NCBI GenBank assembly: GCA_004764695.1
Contig: SMSO01000012.1
Location: 1 to 60,536, forward strand
Length of the DNA: 60,536 nt
Direction of reading: 5' to 3'
DNA from: Schizochytrium sp. TIO01
Taxonomy: Eukaryota > Sar > Bigyra > Thraustochytrida > Thraustochytriidae
Part shown: in pieces, positions 9,357 through 20,123 of the stretch
Layout: the number at the start of each line of letters is the position of its first letter
Position numbering within the stretch: position 1 is the stretch's first letter
Translations under genes and position numbers: made by a program
Notes under the pieces: generated by a model
Told to the model about the DNA's origin: nothing
What the model saw: the letters and a program-made list of their open reading frames with translations, nothing else
Database searches by the model: none

Positions 9357-10880
9357 TTAAGGCTCCATAAGTATTTGCAGCGGCAGTAAAGTAAAGTTCA
9401 AGTTTTAATGACCTTAGTTTTTTATTAAAATAAAATATTAATTTGTTGTTGATTTTAACTAATTGACAATTAAAAAACCAATATCGTATTGAAACAAAAA
9501 AGTAAAAAAGTAAATGAATAAAGTAAATGAATAAAATAAACATATTGTGAACTTTTTCATCTTCTTTGAGATGACAGGCGAACTGGGCATCGAGATGGAA
9601 ATAAATGAAATAAGCAAGCTCTGGCCTCACTTACTTACGTATGCTTCCTGACGTGAGGCAAACCAGTGCTGACCAGATAAATCATTTGTGAAATTGGGAA
9701 GAAGAGACCAAGGTTGCTTGTAAAAGGGCAATCTACAACATGAATGAAATGCACACTGTTCACTCACTCTCTATCTAAGTACGACTACAACGTCCTCTTC
9801 TAGCTCGGTAACGTGCACTTTGGCGCTCACTTCGCGTCTCGCGGCTGCAAGTGAAACAAATAAGGTGTTACAAGTGAACTTTTATTCGGCACAAGTAGAG
9901 TATATGCATGTAAAGTGGAGTATTAGCCAGAACAAGTGCAGCAAACGGTCGCCTCGCCAGTCTCCTCTGAAGAGAAGAGACGGAAAGGAAGTTGGATGGT
10001 TTAGTTAGTGAGTTAGTGAGTTAGTTAGGTGATGCAAGAAAAGAACGGTCGCTCGAATGGGACAAAAGAACTCAGAGTACCAGCTGCTTAAAGTTATTGG
10101 GTGATGTGGTGGTAATCAGCGTTGATGTCAGGTACAGTGAGGGAATGGAAGGCGGCCATTTCGAAGAGCTAAGCCTTTGGTGACTTGCTTTAATTGCCGT
10201 TGTTCGCGTGGACCATAAGTTGCTTTTCATGTTTTTGTTTTTGTTTATTTAAAACACCTTTTTTTATAATGTGTAACTATAAATAAATTTTAGAGAAAGT
10301 TTATTTATATCGAAGTTCAGGCACATAGCACATATAATGATTGTTGTTATTCTTTGGAAAAGATCTCTGAATGTGATTCCTATTTTGGTTTAACCTGTCG
10401 CGATCGCTGAGCACTCACGAATTGTATGTTCAATCCATACTTGAGAGTACCTCTGCGCAGGTATACACGTGTTTTGATGATTCCTTCGAATGATAACTCC
10501 GAGCTGGGCTGGAATTTTGACAAATCATAACTGGTCATAACTCCCTTCTTTCATTTTCTGATAGAAAACTAAAGAGAAACTTATTGTTTCTTTGTTTTCT
10601 TTCTAATGCAGAAAAGAACACAAAAGGAATTAGAAAGAAACCACGAAAAGCAAAGCCGCAACACTTCCGAAGAAGACGCTTCGCTGCAGAACACTGCCGT
10701 TCGCGCGGTCACGCGGCCGGGAACTCCGGAACTCGCTGGGGAGGGGCTTCGGAGAAGCCCTCGCACCAATTGTCCTTCGTCCTCGACCTCTTTGACGGCG
10801 AGTCTTGCTCTCCAAGTCTCGTCTTCGTCATCTTAGTCGTGTTCTTTGCCAAAGTAGGTCTCCAGCCTAAGTTGACATAA

Positions 10881-10894
10881 CCTTGGCGCCAAGG
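10881..10894. promoter_or_regulatory. Perfect 14-bp palindrome two bases before the Z2 start codon
   Basis: CCTTGGCGCCAAGG is its own reverse complement and ends 2 nt before ATG. It could be a dimer-binding site (bZIP or E2F-like, since TTGGCGCCAA resembles an E2F/DP site) or a leader hairpin that affects initiation. The sequence is seen directly; a regulatory role is inferred. Confidence 0.4.
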
Positions 10895-10896
10895 AG

Positions 10897-12303
10897 ATGT
10901 TTGCGAATGGCTATGAGGAACGCGTGGGCGTGAGGGACTACGTTTTCGCTGCTCTGGATGAGTCAAGTGCCATCGCCTTCCTCGACGATCCCTGGTTGCA
11001 CGCTGCGAGACCAGAGGATGCGGCAAGTCGATCGTCAGGAGCACACAGCAAGTCTAGCAGCGAAGATGCTTCGGGACTCACGAGTTGTGTGCAAATTGGA
11101 AATGCTGAGGACGATGACATTGACCTTGGTGGTACCCAAGGTGATAGGCAAAAACGTAATGCAGAGGCCTGCCGGAAAAGTCGCCGGAAACGCAAAGCTG
11201 CAATGGAAAATCTGCGTAAACGCAACGAAGAACTAGAAGAGGCTCGTGACGTCTATCTCGAGCGCATTGCAGAGCTGCAGCTCGAGCTCGGGTCGCTTCA
11301 ACACGGAACTAGCGTGGACATCGCTCGGGAAAATGAATTGCTTAGGGCCGAGATCAACAAGCATAAGGCATCGATTGCGAGAATCTTAAGAGCCACACAG
11401 AAAGCCCCAGAAATGCTGCATGAAGAACGAATCAGGCTCCTAGAAACCGGCATTGAAAATAGTCTTGGGCAAATCCTTGGACTCACACACGTATCTTCAG
11501 GATGGCCAATGCTGCCTGTGTACAAGTCAGACCTCGGCATCGAGGCATTTGCACGACAGCAGTTCTTTCCGGAAAACGTGCCTGTTGACGAAATGAAGCG
11601 CTGGAGTGCTCGAATCGACTTCTGTAATTTGCCTGTCGAGGCAAGAGATCTTCATGAACAACTCTGGAACGCAGAAATTAATCCTGAAGAAAAGAAAAAA
11701 ATCCACGAGGGTGATTGGTGTGATGGTGTAAAGCGTACTGTCGAGGCATTTCCCGTGCTTGACAACCAGCCCGATATCAGGAGGGCTTTTGGAAATCGGC
11801 TGGTGTTTACCAAGTATACTGAAACCGCTGCAGATGACCCTGGCCCAACTGACTTTATCACCATGCGTTGCAGTAACACAAGGGCAACGAAGGTCCTCGT
11901 ACCACGCGCGATCCTCCCAGACGATCAGGAGTGTCTTCCCTTGCAACAGGTATATGATGAGCAGCCTGAGGGCACGCGCAGTTGTTATGTAACTTCAACA
12001 ACAGAATTCACCAAAGACTTGCTTCGCGCAAGACTTTTGCCGACCGTCAATGATTATTCAAAAACTGGTCTCATCTGGGGATACACCTGTGTTCCATGTG
12101 AGCCTGCCATCGATGGCACCCCGCGCTGTCACGTCATTCTCATCTTCTCTGCAATGCTTGGCCACCTGAGCCACATGGATGGTGCGGAACATCTAATGCC
12201 GCAGAACGGATCTCTCCCGCCAAACTGGGAGCGTTTCATGGACTATAATGTTGCTGCAATTCATGATCGAGTCTCAAAGGTGTTTGAAATTCATCAGATG
12301 TAA
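10897..12303 (+). CDS. Z2: shortest bZIP paralogue, 468 aa
   Basis: Predicted nuclear bZIP. It has a short acidic/hydrophobic N-terminus (FAALDESSAIAFLDDPWLH), then a basic region N88-R96 (NAEACRKSR) and zipper core positions L106, L113, Y120, L127 and L134. The C-terminal domain carries HEERIRLLETGIE, MKRW at 233-236, DGVKRTVEAF, VLVPRAIL and DGTPRCHVILIF. The MKRW and DGVKRT features tie it to Z1, and the DGTP-CH segment to the Z0 fragment, so these three form one subtype. Ser at the fourth DNA-contact position (as in Z1 and most classical bZIPs) differs from the Asn of Z3-Z6. The start is the first ATG after several in-frame stops; an AAGGAG just before it resembles a bacterial ribosome site but is part of the palindrome. 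It ends TAA. It begins the 2.5-kb periodic run Z2-Z6. Confidence 0.91.
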   Translation: MFANGYEERVGVRDYVFAALDESSAIAFLDDPWLHAARPEDAASRSSGAHSKSSSEDASGLTSCVQIGNAEDDDIDLGGTQGDRQKRNAEACRKSRRKRKAAMENLRKRNEELEEARDVYLERIAELQLELGSLQHGTSVDIARENELLRAEINKHKASIARILRATQKAPEMLHEERIRLLETGIENSLGQILGLTHVSSGWPMLPVYKSDLGIEAFARQQFFPENVPVDEMKRWSARIDFCNLPVEARDLHEQLWNAEINPEEKKKIHEGDWCDGVKRTVEAFPVLDNQPDIRRAFGNRLVFTKYTETAADDPGPTDFITMRCSNTRATKVLVPRAILPDDQECLPLQQVYDEQPEGTRSCYVTSTTEFTKDLLRARLLPTVNDYSKTGLIWGYTCVPCEPAIDGTPRCHVILIFSAMLGHLSHMDGAEHLMPQNGSLPPNWERFMDYNVAAIHDRVSKVFEIHQM

Positions 12304-13469
12304 GACCACACTTCCACGTCTGAAAGCACCGTGAAGCTTAATGTTTGTTTTCAAGCCTCACCTTATTATCACGCAACACTCATTCGTTCCTGTGCCCTGA
12401 TTTGCGCGAATGGCCACTTCAGCTCTCTTCTCATATAGCTCGTTCTTCTACAGATCTGCATCTCCTCTTGTTTAGTCCCATAGCGACTACAGCAAGATTA
12501 TTCTGAGCTTGTTCTTTCTCGGTCCGTGTGCTCACAATGTACTTTTATCCTTCTGGTGCGCGGAGGCTGATCGAAGGCGAAGAACAATATTTTCCCCTCG
12601 CATGCACCATTTGTCTAGATTTATCTTGACAGACATATCGTTGCAGCAATTACGGCGAGAGCCTTACGGTTTAATCTTTGTTTTTTTATTCTGCCGTTCT
12701 AACAAACTGTTCCCTTAGCCTTTACCTTCAGCAATCATCATTATTACTTTGACCAAATCTTCTGATACTATAGTTTATTGATCTACAGATTAATTGTGCA
12801 CAATTTTCGTCATATTTTAGGTTCATGGAGTCCAAAAATGTTAAGAATAGAATATTAGAACCTGAGAGTTATCAACAATCAAACATGAGGGTGTGCCACT
12901 GCTCCAACTCAAACGAAAGCATATTATGGTTCCCGCGTTCCCACAGCTAATATTTATGCTCCACAATCCTTTAGCCAGCCAACTTTGAACACAAGATTGT
13001 AATGAAACAGTTGATGTCTCAACAGACCTAGGCTATTTTCTATATGCCATGCTCAAGTCACGATGTCAGAGAGCTCTAGATGTTAATAAGTGCAAAGTGG
13101 GATTTGGCATTAATAGCATTCGATCTCATTTTGTTTTTGTTTCTTTAGAAATATTGTTGGGTCAGGGCTTTCGCGTAGCTTAATTAGCTTCTTCTCAAAC
13201 AAACAAATGTTCTATGTATATGTACGGTAACCTAGCACCATTAAACTAAATATGTGGAACATTATTGTAATTTGATTATCTTGGCTCTTGGCTTTGGGAA
13301 AGAGCAGGAGCATTTAAACAGTACTGATTAGGGTGCAATGTGTAAATTCTTTATTAGGGTTTCTGGTAGAATTTGCTAGCATGACGAATAGAGAAGAATC
13401 GCGTGCTCGTTCACAGCACGTTCTACCTTGCCAAAGACTAAACAAAGAACTTGACAACTACTTTTGATC
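12304..13469. other. Spacer Z2-Z3
   Basis: AT-rich, no supported gene. A 41-codon frame from the ATG at 12825 (MESKNVKNRILEPESYQQ) follows a CATATTTTAG tract that resembles a splice acceptor. It is too short to call. Confidence 0.4.
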
Positions 13470-14999
13470 ATGGGAGACCTTCACGCACTCGACAGTCTAC
13501 TTTCTCAGCCCAACTTGAGCCCTCAAGAAGTCTCGTGGCGAGGCATGCAGAATATGAAACACGTATTAACGCCACCCTTGCCCCAAGATGAAGATGGCAC
13601 CAGACTCATCGACTTCTCGCAAACAGATCCTCTCTTAATTGAGGGTGATCTGGATGGGTTTTGGGACAATGATTTCGCAAGTGACATCCCCATCTCAAGA
13701 CAGCAGAACTCAGCACCAGTGATTGCACCAACTGCAACGAGACTCAGGGGATACATGGTACCAATACCGAAAACCTCATCTGAAGAAAAGGGCCACAACG
13801 TGCCAATCAAAGTCGCACAGAATAATGAAGGCAAGAACAATGATTCGTGTACCACATTGGCTGCAAGTAAGCGTAATGCTGATGCGTGCCGTCGCAACCG
13901 GCTAAAACGCAAGGCTGACGAGGATAATCTTCGCAAGAGAAATGAAGAATTGGAGCAGAACCGGGGTTTCTTTCTTCATCGCATCGCAGAACTGCGATTT
14001 CAGGTTGATGTTTTACGCATGGCAGGTTCCGTTGACTTGCGCAGAGAAAATGATCTTCTTAGGGCTGAAATAAGGAGGCACAAAGCTTATCTAAAGGATG
14101 TGGTGCAAGTAGTAAAAAAACATCCTCGTATCTTACTTGAAGAGAAGGCGAGGCTCCTGCAGTCGTGTCTTGACGACTGCATGTCACAAGTAATTGGTCT
14201 TACATATCATTCAAGGCAGTGGGCTCGGCTCCACACAATTCGTCGTGGCAACCTTTCGATGAATATTTACTATGATATGCTACCCAAAAACGTTCCTCTT
14301 AGTGAGGTAAAGCGGATCAATCTTAGATACGAAGTTTTGAATGCTCCTGCTTCTGCAAAAACCTTTCACCACGTTTTGAGGATGTTCGACGACAACAATA
14401 CGCAGAACAACCGATTAAAGGAGATTGCTGAAGCAGAAGTATGCTCACGCTGGCAGGTCAATCAACTCGTATCTCCTGAACTTGAAGAGACCCTTGCTGT
14501 GTTGTCTCCTGAAGGCAATGTACAGATCTCCACCTATTCTGAACATCAAGATGATAAGGCCCGGATACAAACAACGGTGATTGCCTGTTCTTTGGAGGAA
14601 AGAAAGAAGCTTGTACCTCAAGCCCTTTTTGAGAAACATGAGGAAGATATTGTGAGGTGTAATATTATTGAACGCATGTCAAGTGAAGTTGTGCCTGTTT
14701 ATATGCACGGGATGACGAATTGTGACAAAGAGTTAGCACATGCGAGGATTCCCTTTCAAACTAGTGCAGAGGTGAACTTCACCAAGGGCCATATAATTGT
14801 TCCCCATCCTGACGATCCGAACGCATGTCACGTGATTGCCGTTTCAACAATCCCAATTGGCAACTTTCCTAAGCTCCTCTCACCGAGCGATTTTATCACA
14901 GAAGATGGTCGGTTGGCCGATGCGTATGCTCGTCTATCGGCTCAACAATTTGATTTTTTTGTTGAAGAGATGGCTTCATATAATGAAACAGTGGAATAA
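13470..14999 (+). CDS. Z3: bZIP paralogue of the tandem subfamily, 509 aa
   Basis: Predicted nuclear bZIP. The N-terminus has the subfamily's amphipathic acidic motif in a weaker form (LDSLLSQPNLSPQEVSW). The basic region is N136-R144 (NADACRRNR); the zipper core is L154, L161, F168, L175 and L182, with Gly at the b position before F (NRGFF). The C-terminal domain has HPRILLEEKARLLQ, VKRINLRYE (K281), LVPQALF, GHIIVPHPDDPNACHV (G440 on) and IPIGNFP, and closes with an acidic helix. The context ATCATGG supports the ATG at 13470. An AATAAA lies 25 nt after the TAA stop. It is closest to Z4 and Z6. Function beyond DNA binding and dimerisation is not shown by the sequence. Confidence 0.92.
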   Translation: MGDLHALDSLLSQPNLSPQEVSWRGMQNMKHVLTPPLPQDEDGTRLIDFSQTDPLLIEGDLDGFWDNDFASDIPISRQQNSAPVIAPTATRLRGYMVPIPKTSSEEKGHNVPIKVAQNNEGKNNDSCTTLAASKRNADACRRNRLKRKADEDNLRKRNEELEQNRGFFLHRIAELRFQVDVLRMAGSVDLRRENDLLRAEIRRHKAYLKDVVQVVKKHPRILLEEKARLLQSCLDDCMSQVIGLTYHSRQWARLHTIRRGNLSMNIYYDMLPKNVPLSEVKRINLRYEVLNAPASAKTFHHVLRMFDDNNTQNNRLKEIAEAEVCSRWQVNQLVSPELEETLAVLSPEGNVQISTYSEHQDDKARIQTTVIACSLEERKKLVPQALFEKHEEDIVRCNIIERMSSEVVPVYMHGMTNCDKELAHARIPFQTSAEVNFTKGHIIVPHPDDPNACHVIAVSTIPIGNFPKLLSPSDFITEDGRLADAYARLSAQQFDFFVEEMASYNETVE

Positions 15000-15943
15000 A
15001 TGAATTGTGAAACACATAATATCAATAAATGTTAAATTACACAAACGTTTTCTTGAAAGCCACAAACTAAATAGATTTTCTGTAGAACAAAGGTTTATTA
15101 TCTTCTAAATTCTTATTCGACGAATAGCTTGCAAGCCATTTTGGCAACCTCCTCGCGATACATGAAACACGTATTCCTATGCAATGCGTGTGGATCCCAT
15201 TCTTGATTTTCAAGATGGTACGTTATTCCTTTTTCCATGAATTGCATCGAGCTCACGCTATTCAAATAGAGCTACCATCAATTTGATCTAGGACAGCACC
15301 ACGAAGCCCTAAGCTTCTTTCATATGCATTTTTTTTTTCCCTGTACATATTGCTGGCATAATCCAGGAAGGGTACTGAAGTTGCATATAAAAACCCAAAT
15401 TAGGAAATATAATTATATGTGCATCTCATCTCACTTCGTGGAGTGCTGGCCACAGAAAAAGAATGCAGCGATCATGTTGTACCGGAAATCTTTTAATACA
15501 TGGAGCTCAAGTCACCTCCTAAACCTAAACTGCTCAGATATGGCACTGTTATTATGTTACATTTTTTTTTCTCTTATGAATGACCTCTTGCTGATATTTC
15601 CGAAATTCTGCAGAGCACGTCATTCTATAATTCTTTACAACATTCAACTTCTTACAGTTTGACCCTTCGCACATCTTATCATTTATTCCAGGCAGGTACC
15701 ATATTATTCGTGTTTACTTCGACTCCAAAACTCAGACTATATCTTGGCTATCCCTTGCAAAATACCATACTTGCAGCCGCTGCGTGTTGAACTATATGTA
15801 ACCATGTGTAGCACCACCGTAAATACACTGGACAGTCCATTTGGACACACTTTGATTATATGAATTTAGTATTGATCTGGCAGTATGGTTAGTCCCTTCC
15901 TCTTTACCAACTCAGAGACAGCAAACTCTATCGCAGATCCGTG
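15000..15943. other. Spacer Z3-Z4
   Basis: Contains the Z3 3' flank with its AATAAA. A 112-codon frame at 15324-15662 is hydrophobic and unconvincing, so no gene is called. Confidence 0.4.
15024..15029 (+). terminator. AATAAA polyadenylation signal after Z3
   Basis: Canonical hexamer 25 nt downstream of the Z3 stop, followed by AT-rich sequence; the position is typical of a eukaryotic mRNA end. Confidence 0.5.
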
Positions 15944-17500
15944 ATGGAAGACTTCGACAGCTTGGATGACTATCTCTTGCAACCGGAGATGGGCTTTGAC
16001 GAGCTCTCATGGCTGCGAGCGTCTCCTCACGGGCGGGGGGAGCCTCCATCTATAGAGTCCTCGATGTTGGGCTTAATTGAGTCATTTGCGGAAACCACGA
16101 AACCGCGTACCTTGAACGAGTTTGGAGACCTCAGCAACAGCGAAACGACTGAAGGTTTCGTTGAACAAAAGCTCGGTACAAGTCAAAGTAAACTTGGGCC
16201 CGAGGGTAGCTTTGGCGATATTTTGGCAAGCTCACAGATGGTTTTGGGATCTCGCAGATCAACGCATAGTAGCACGCAAGGTTCTTCATCGAGCCAGAAA
16301 AGCTCAAATTTCCAAGCAGATAATTCAAATGAAGGAGCACTGATATCTGTGAATAAGAGGAATGCAGAGGCATGTCGCCGCAACAGGCTTAAACGCAAAG
16401 CAGACGAAGAGAACCTGCGAAAGAGGAACGAGGAACTGGAGGGGAACCGAGGGTTCTTTCTGGAGCGCATTGCGGAATTGCAGTTCCAGGTGGATGCGCT
16501 GCGTATGGCTGGATCGATTGATTTACGCAAGGAAAATGAATTCTTAAGGAAAGAGATCGCCTTGCATAAGTCATATCTAGATGATATGGTGAAAGCCGTT
16601 AAGAAGCATCCAAAAATTTTACTTGAAGAACGCGCAAGGCTGATTAAAACCTTCCTGAACGACTCCGTCGCCCATGTTGTTGGTCTTGCATATTCCTCGG
16701 CAGGGTGGCAGTACTTGCATACTACCCGGCATGGAATTTTCTCTATGCGAATGCACTATGATGTACTGCCAAAAAATGTTCCTCTCAGCGAAGTAAAACG
16801 AATTAATATTCGTTGCGAACTTTTGAACGCACCTGCGGGGGCCAAAGCTTTTCACAATTTTGTGTCAAGCTTGTGGCATGATCAAGGTCGAATGCGTCGG
16901 TATAAGGAAGCGCTTCAGGTTATGTCCGAAGCTGATTGGAACATTGATACTACTAATATGTCCTCAGAGCTCAAGGAGGCCTTATCAGCGTTGCCTACGG
17001 AGGACAATGTACGCATTGCTACCTGCACAGAATACGAGAACAACCGAATTCAGCTACAAACTACAATGTCTGCATGTTCTGCCAAACAAAATTTGGTCCC
17101 GCGTGCTCTCTTTGCTAAAGACGATAAAGATGCAGAACGGGACTTAGTTATCGATAGTATGACAAGTGAAGCAAAACCAGCATTCATCCATGCAATTACA
17201 AATTGTGACCAAGAACTTGCCGAAGCAAAAGTACCAACCCCTTACATCGCTCCGTTTAAGTTCACAAATGGTCATGTGATTGTTCCTCATGATACTGATC
17301 CGAATTCGTGCCACGTTGTTGCCGTCTCGACGGTTCCTATTGGGACCTTCCCGACATTACGAACTCCAGCTGATATGTTTACAAAGGACGGACTTCTGAC
17401 AGACATGTACATTGAGTCTTTCAGTGCCCAGCTCGAGTTTTTCATGGAGGAGGTTACTGCATTTTGTGAAGCGCATGCCTATAATGTAAACGTTGGTTAA
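15944..17500 (+). CDS. Z4: bZIP paralogue of the tandem subfamily, 518 aa
   Basis: Predicted nuclear bZIP. The N-terminal motif MEDFDSLDDYLLQPEMGF, followed by DELSWLRASP, is shared with Z5 and Z6 and looks like an acidic-hydrophobic activation element. A second N-terminal motif, GSFGDILASSQ, is also shared with them. The basic region is N140-R148 (NAEACRRNR); the zipper core is L158, L165, F172, L179 and L186. The C-terminal domain has HPKILLEERARL, VKRINIRCE (K285), MSACSAKQNLVPRALF, GHVIVPHDTDPNSCHV, VPIGTFP and the closing helix (AQLEFFMEEV). The ATG at 15944 (GTGATGG) is preceded in frame by GTG, which I do not use. It ends TAA. Strong similarity with Z6 across the whole length implies recent duplication. 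Confidence 0.93.
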   Translation: MEDFDSLDDYLLQPEMGFDELSWLRASPHGRGEPPSIESSMLGLIESFAETTKPRTLNEFGDLSNSETTEGFVEQKLGTSQSKLGPEGSFGDILASSQMVLGSRRSTHSSTQGSSSSQKSSNFQADNSNEGALISVNKRNAEACRRNRLKRKADEENLRKRNEELEGNRGFFLERIAELQFQVDALRMAGSIDLRKENEFLRKEIALHKSYLDDMVKAVKKHPKILLEERARLIKTFLNDSVAHVVGLAYSSAGWQYLHTTRHGIFSMRMHYDVLPKNVPLSEVKRINIRCELLNAPAGAKAFHNFVSSLWHDQGRMRRYKEALQVMSEADWNIDTTNMSSELKEALSALPTEDNVRIATCTEYENNRIQLQTTMSACSAKQNLVPRALFAKDDKDAERDLVIDSMTSEAKPAFIHAITNCDQELAEAKVPTPYIAPFKFTNGHVIVPHDTDPNSCHVVAVSTVPIGTFPTLRTPADMFTKDGLLTDMYIESFSAQLEFFMEEVTAFCEAHAYNVNVG

Positions 17501-18482
17501 TTCTTCTGTTGCTTCCTATTTAATGCCCTTCTTAAATGTGCTCTCATCAGTTCAGTTAATGCACTCCTTGGAAGATTGTTTCCATTGAACTCATCCTTGT
17601 ATTTGTGAGCAAATCATCGGATTGATATTACAATCATAAATGATAATAGATTTTCAATTTCTGCATGTAGCAAGGTTCGCGTTTCGCAGATGTAAGGGAT
17701 TCATCGTTAAAGCTATTGATATTATAGCTGAGGTTTGTGCCACTTTTTAAAATTCGTTTTATAGTTGTGGTTGCATGCCTCTCGCTTCAAATCATGATAT
17801 CATTAGGAGTTGAACAGCTTAATCTAATTATTCAGGTATATTGAGGAATTAGCTGATCAAACACTCCGGGTGATTTTGTACAAGATTGATATCTGGTGAG
17901 TCTGTGGAGTCAATTTCTTATGCTTTGCATAGAAAGCACTTCTGAGCTAAGAGGCGTCTCATAAGCTATTGTTTCCTTCAATCTTGCAAAGTTACGCTCT
18001 TACTAAATAAATTGTAGCTACTGGACAAGAGAAGCGTCCAGAGCGCTGAGACAGACTTGTGACCCTTGAACTCTCTTGGTCTAATCGTTTTGAAATTGAT
18101 GATAGTTTTAATTTTTAACTACAAGTTTGCTCGCTCCATTCTCCTTTTCTGATGGTCATTGTTTCAGCTTCAAATTTAGCAAAAGTCTTCCTTTATTCGT
18201 GCATTTTAACTTTTTTCTACCTGTTTCCTTGCAAATTTATCACTTCAGTTTCTTCATTTGTGTAACTCCATGTCGTATACTAATTACTAAACCCCTTGGT
18301 TTGATCACATTCTTCTGGCCATTTACGAACGATTTGGATTTCTTAAACAATTTCAGTGTATTACTTTCTATAGTAAATAATAGTAATAGTAAGTGTGTAC
18401 AATTACAATAGTATCAACATGCACATCAAGTTGACTGTAGCACTGGAACAGAAAAGAATCAATCTCGAAGTGAGGAACCACA
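17501..18482. other. Spacer Z4-Z5
   Basis: AT-rich, T-rich toward Z5. No gene, array or clear polyadenylation hexamer close to the Z4 stop was seen. Confidence 0.45.
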
Positions 18483-20123
18483 ATGGAGGATCTCGACAGC
18501 GTATTCGACGATATTGTATCTCTGCCAGAGCTAGGCCTTGATAACCTCTCTTGGCTTCAGGCTTCTCCGCAGCCTCGCGGAACTACAAGTTTTGAAGATG
18601 CTGGAGGTGCCAGCTGCTGCTCCGAACAGCCGAATGAATCCTACACGAGAAGTAGCAAAAGCGAAAGTATTCTCGATGGCAGCAGCAAGACCGGTCACCC
18701 TAATACTAGCGGTATCAGCAGCAGCAGCAGCAGTAGCAGCAGCGATAGCAGCAGTAGCTTTTATAATGGTTGCAACAGCTCCAATAGTAATAATATCGTA
18801 CTAAATGGCTGCTTTGGCAATGTCTTCTCAACTTCAGAAATAGATTCACAGCAGCTCCCAGTAAGTGTCTTAGCGTCAGAATTACCGCGGAGAAATAGGA
18901 ATAAGTCGTGTGCTAAAGCATCTGTGACACCGCTGCAATCCTTGTCCAAACCAAACTCAAGCACCGCGTCATACTTGAACAAACGCAACGCAGAGGCTTG
19001 TCGACGCAACAGACTCAAACGCAGGGCCGAGGAGGAATTTCTTCGTAATCGTAACGAGGAACTGCAGCAAAATCGCGCTCTTTATATGCAACGAATTGCA
19101 GATCTGCAAAATCAGGTAGATGTCCTATGCATGGGTGCAGACACTATTGACTTAAGAAAGGAGAACGAGTTCCTGAAGGCTGAGATAGTACAACAAAAGG
19201 CATACCTAGATGGAATGGTCAAAGCTATCAGAAGACACCCATCTATTTTACCAGAGGAACGAGCAAGGTTACTGAGGTCTTGTTTAGAAAACTCTGTAGC
19301 ATACGTGGTTGGACTGGCCCATTTATCTACTTCATGGAGACATATTTATTCTGCTCAATTTGAGAAGTTTTCTATGAACTCGCACTACGATACGTTGCCG
19401 AGAAATGTTTCGCTTGGTGAAGTACGAAGAATCAACATCCGATCGGAATTTGTAAATGTTCCTGTTTCAGCTTCAAAATTTCATGAAATTATGATATCTA
19501 TGTGGAACGATAGAAACCGGGCATCTAGGCTTTCAGCAGCCCTTAAAAGAACCTCCCACTGGGATTGGCGTGTAGACCCATTGAGCTCCCCAGAACTTGA
19601 CGAATCTATCTCAAATATGCCCCCAGATGAGAAGGTATGTATATCTCGCTGTCTAGAAATTCAGGAAGGTACTTATGAACACAAGACAACAATGTCTGCA
19701 TATTCAACGAAAAAAGACCTTATTCCACGTGCAATTTTCAGACAGGATGGGGATGGAGATAAAGCAGACGGGTGTACAGCCACTTCCCATTTGGCTGATC
19801 AACATGTTTCAGCATATATCCATGCGATGACAAACTGCGATGCGGAACTGGAACAAGCCCAAATCCCCACAGGAATCAAGGGTCACTTCAAGTTTACCTC
19901 TGGGCATGTCGCTATCCCAGACCAAAATGATCCGAACACATGTCATGTGGTTGCTATTGTTTCTATTCCAGTTGGGGAATTTCAAACTGTTCGTTCGCCT
20001 TATGACATGATCACAGAAGAAGGAACTCTCACTGAATCATATGCGCGACTTTATCACGCTCAGGTTGAGTACTTTTTGGAAGAGGTTTCAGGTTTGTGCG
20101 AGGCAACTGCAGTTGAATATTGA
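18483..20123 (+). CDS. Z5: bZIP paralogue of the tandem subfamily with Ser-rich linker, 546 aa
   Basis: Predicted nuclear bZIP. It starts MEDLDSVFDDIVSLPELG and LDNLSWLQASP, aligned with Z4 and Z6. A Ser-rich low-complexity linker (about residues 75-95, AGC repeats at 18711-18756) lengthens the N-terminus; LNGCFGNVFSTS is its copy of the second N-terminal motif. The basic region is N169-R177 (NAEACRRNR); the zipper core is L187, L194, Y201, L208 and L215. After the zipper it has a one-residue insertion (MGADTIDL against MAGSIDL). The C-terminal domain has HPSILPEERARLL, VRRINIRSE (R315, where others have Lys), LIPRAIF, IHAMTNCDAELEQA, GHVAIPDQNDPNTCHV and IPVGEFQ. The start context is CACAATGG. 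It ends TGA. Confidence 0.92.
   Translation: MEDLDSVFDDIVSLPELGLDNLSWLQASPQPRGTTSFEDAGGASCCSEQPNESYTRSSKSESILDGSSKTGHPNTSGISSSSSSSSSDSSSSFYNGCNSSNSNNIVLNGCFGNVFSTSEIDSQQLPVSVLASELPRRNRNKSCAKASVTPLQSLSKPNSSTASYLNKRNAEACRRNRLKRRAEEEFLRNRNEELQQNRALYMQRIADLQNQVDVLCMGADTIDLRKENEFLKAEIVQQKAYLDGMVKAIRRHPSILPEERARLLRSCLENSVAYVVGLAHLSTSWRHIYSAQFEKFSMNSHYDTLPRNVSLGEVRRINIRSEFVNVPVSASKFHEIMISMWNDRNRASRLSAALKRTSHWDWRVDPLSSPELDESISNMPPDEKVCISRCLEIQEGTYEHKTTMSAYSTKKDLIPRAIFRQDGDGDKADGCTATSHLADQHVSAYIHAMTNCDAELEQAQIPTGIKGHFKFTSGHVAIPDQNDPNTCHVVAIVSIPVGEFQTVRSPYDMITEEGTLTESYARLYHAQVEYFLEEVSGLCEATAVEY
18711..18756 (+). repeat. AGC trinucleotide repeat inside Z5 coding sequence
   Basis: Imperfect AGC/AGT units encode the poly-Ser linker of Z5; a length-variable coding microsatellite. 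Confidence 0.8.

Larger units (their letters stand above)
6041..10880. other. 4.8-kb spacer between Z1 and Z2
   Basis: Pyrimidine-rich 3' flank of Z1, then mixed sequence with small repeats listed separately: TGTCT units at 7431, poly-A at 8448, ATTT at 8871, GAA at 9036 and GACT at 9328. Several short frames occur but overlap one another on both strands around GC-richer patches (8.0-9.3 kb and 10.6-10.85 kb). None has a coherent protein pattern, so I call no gene. The sequence just before Z2 (10.6-10.85 kb) is open in several frames and is probably 5' leader. Confidence 0.45.

Noticed and set aside
10889-10896. AAGGAG before the Z2 ATG as a bacterial ribosome-binding site
   Set aside because: The context is eukaryotic; the AAGG belongs to the 14-bp palindrome.
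15324-15662. 112-codon ATG ORF between Z3 and Z4
   Set aside because: Composition follows AT-rich background, no homology seen with any cluster part; kept only as a note.
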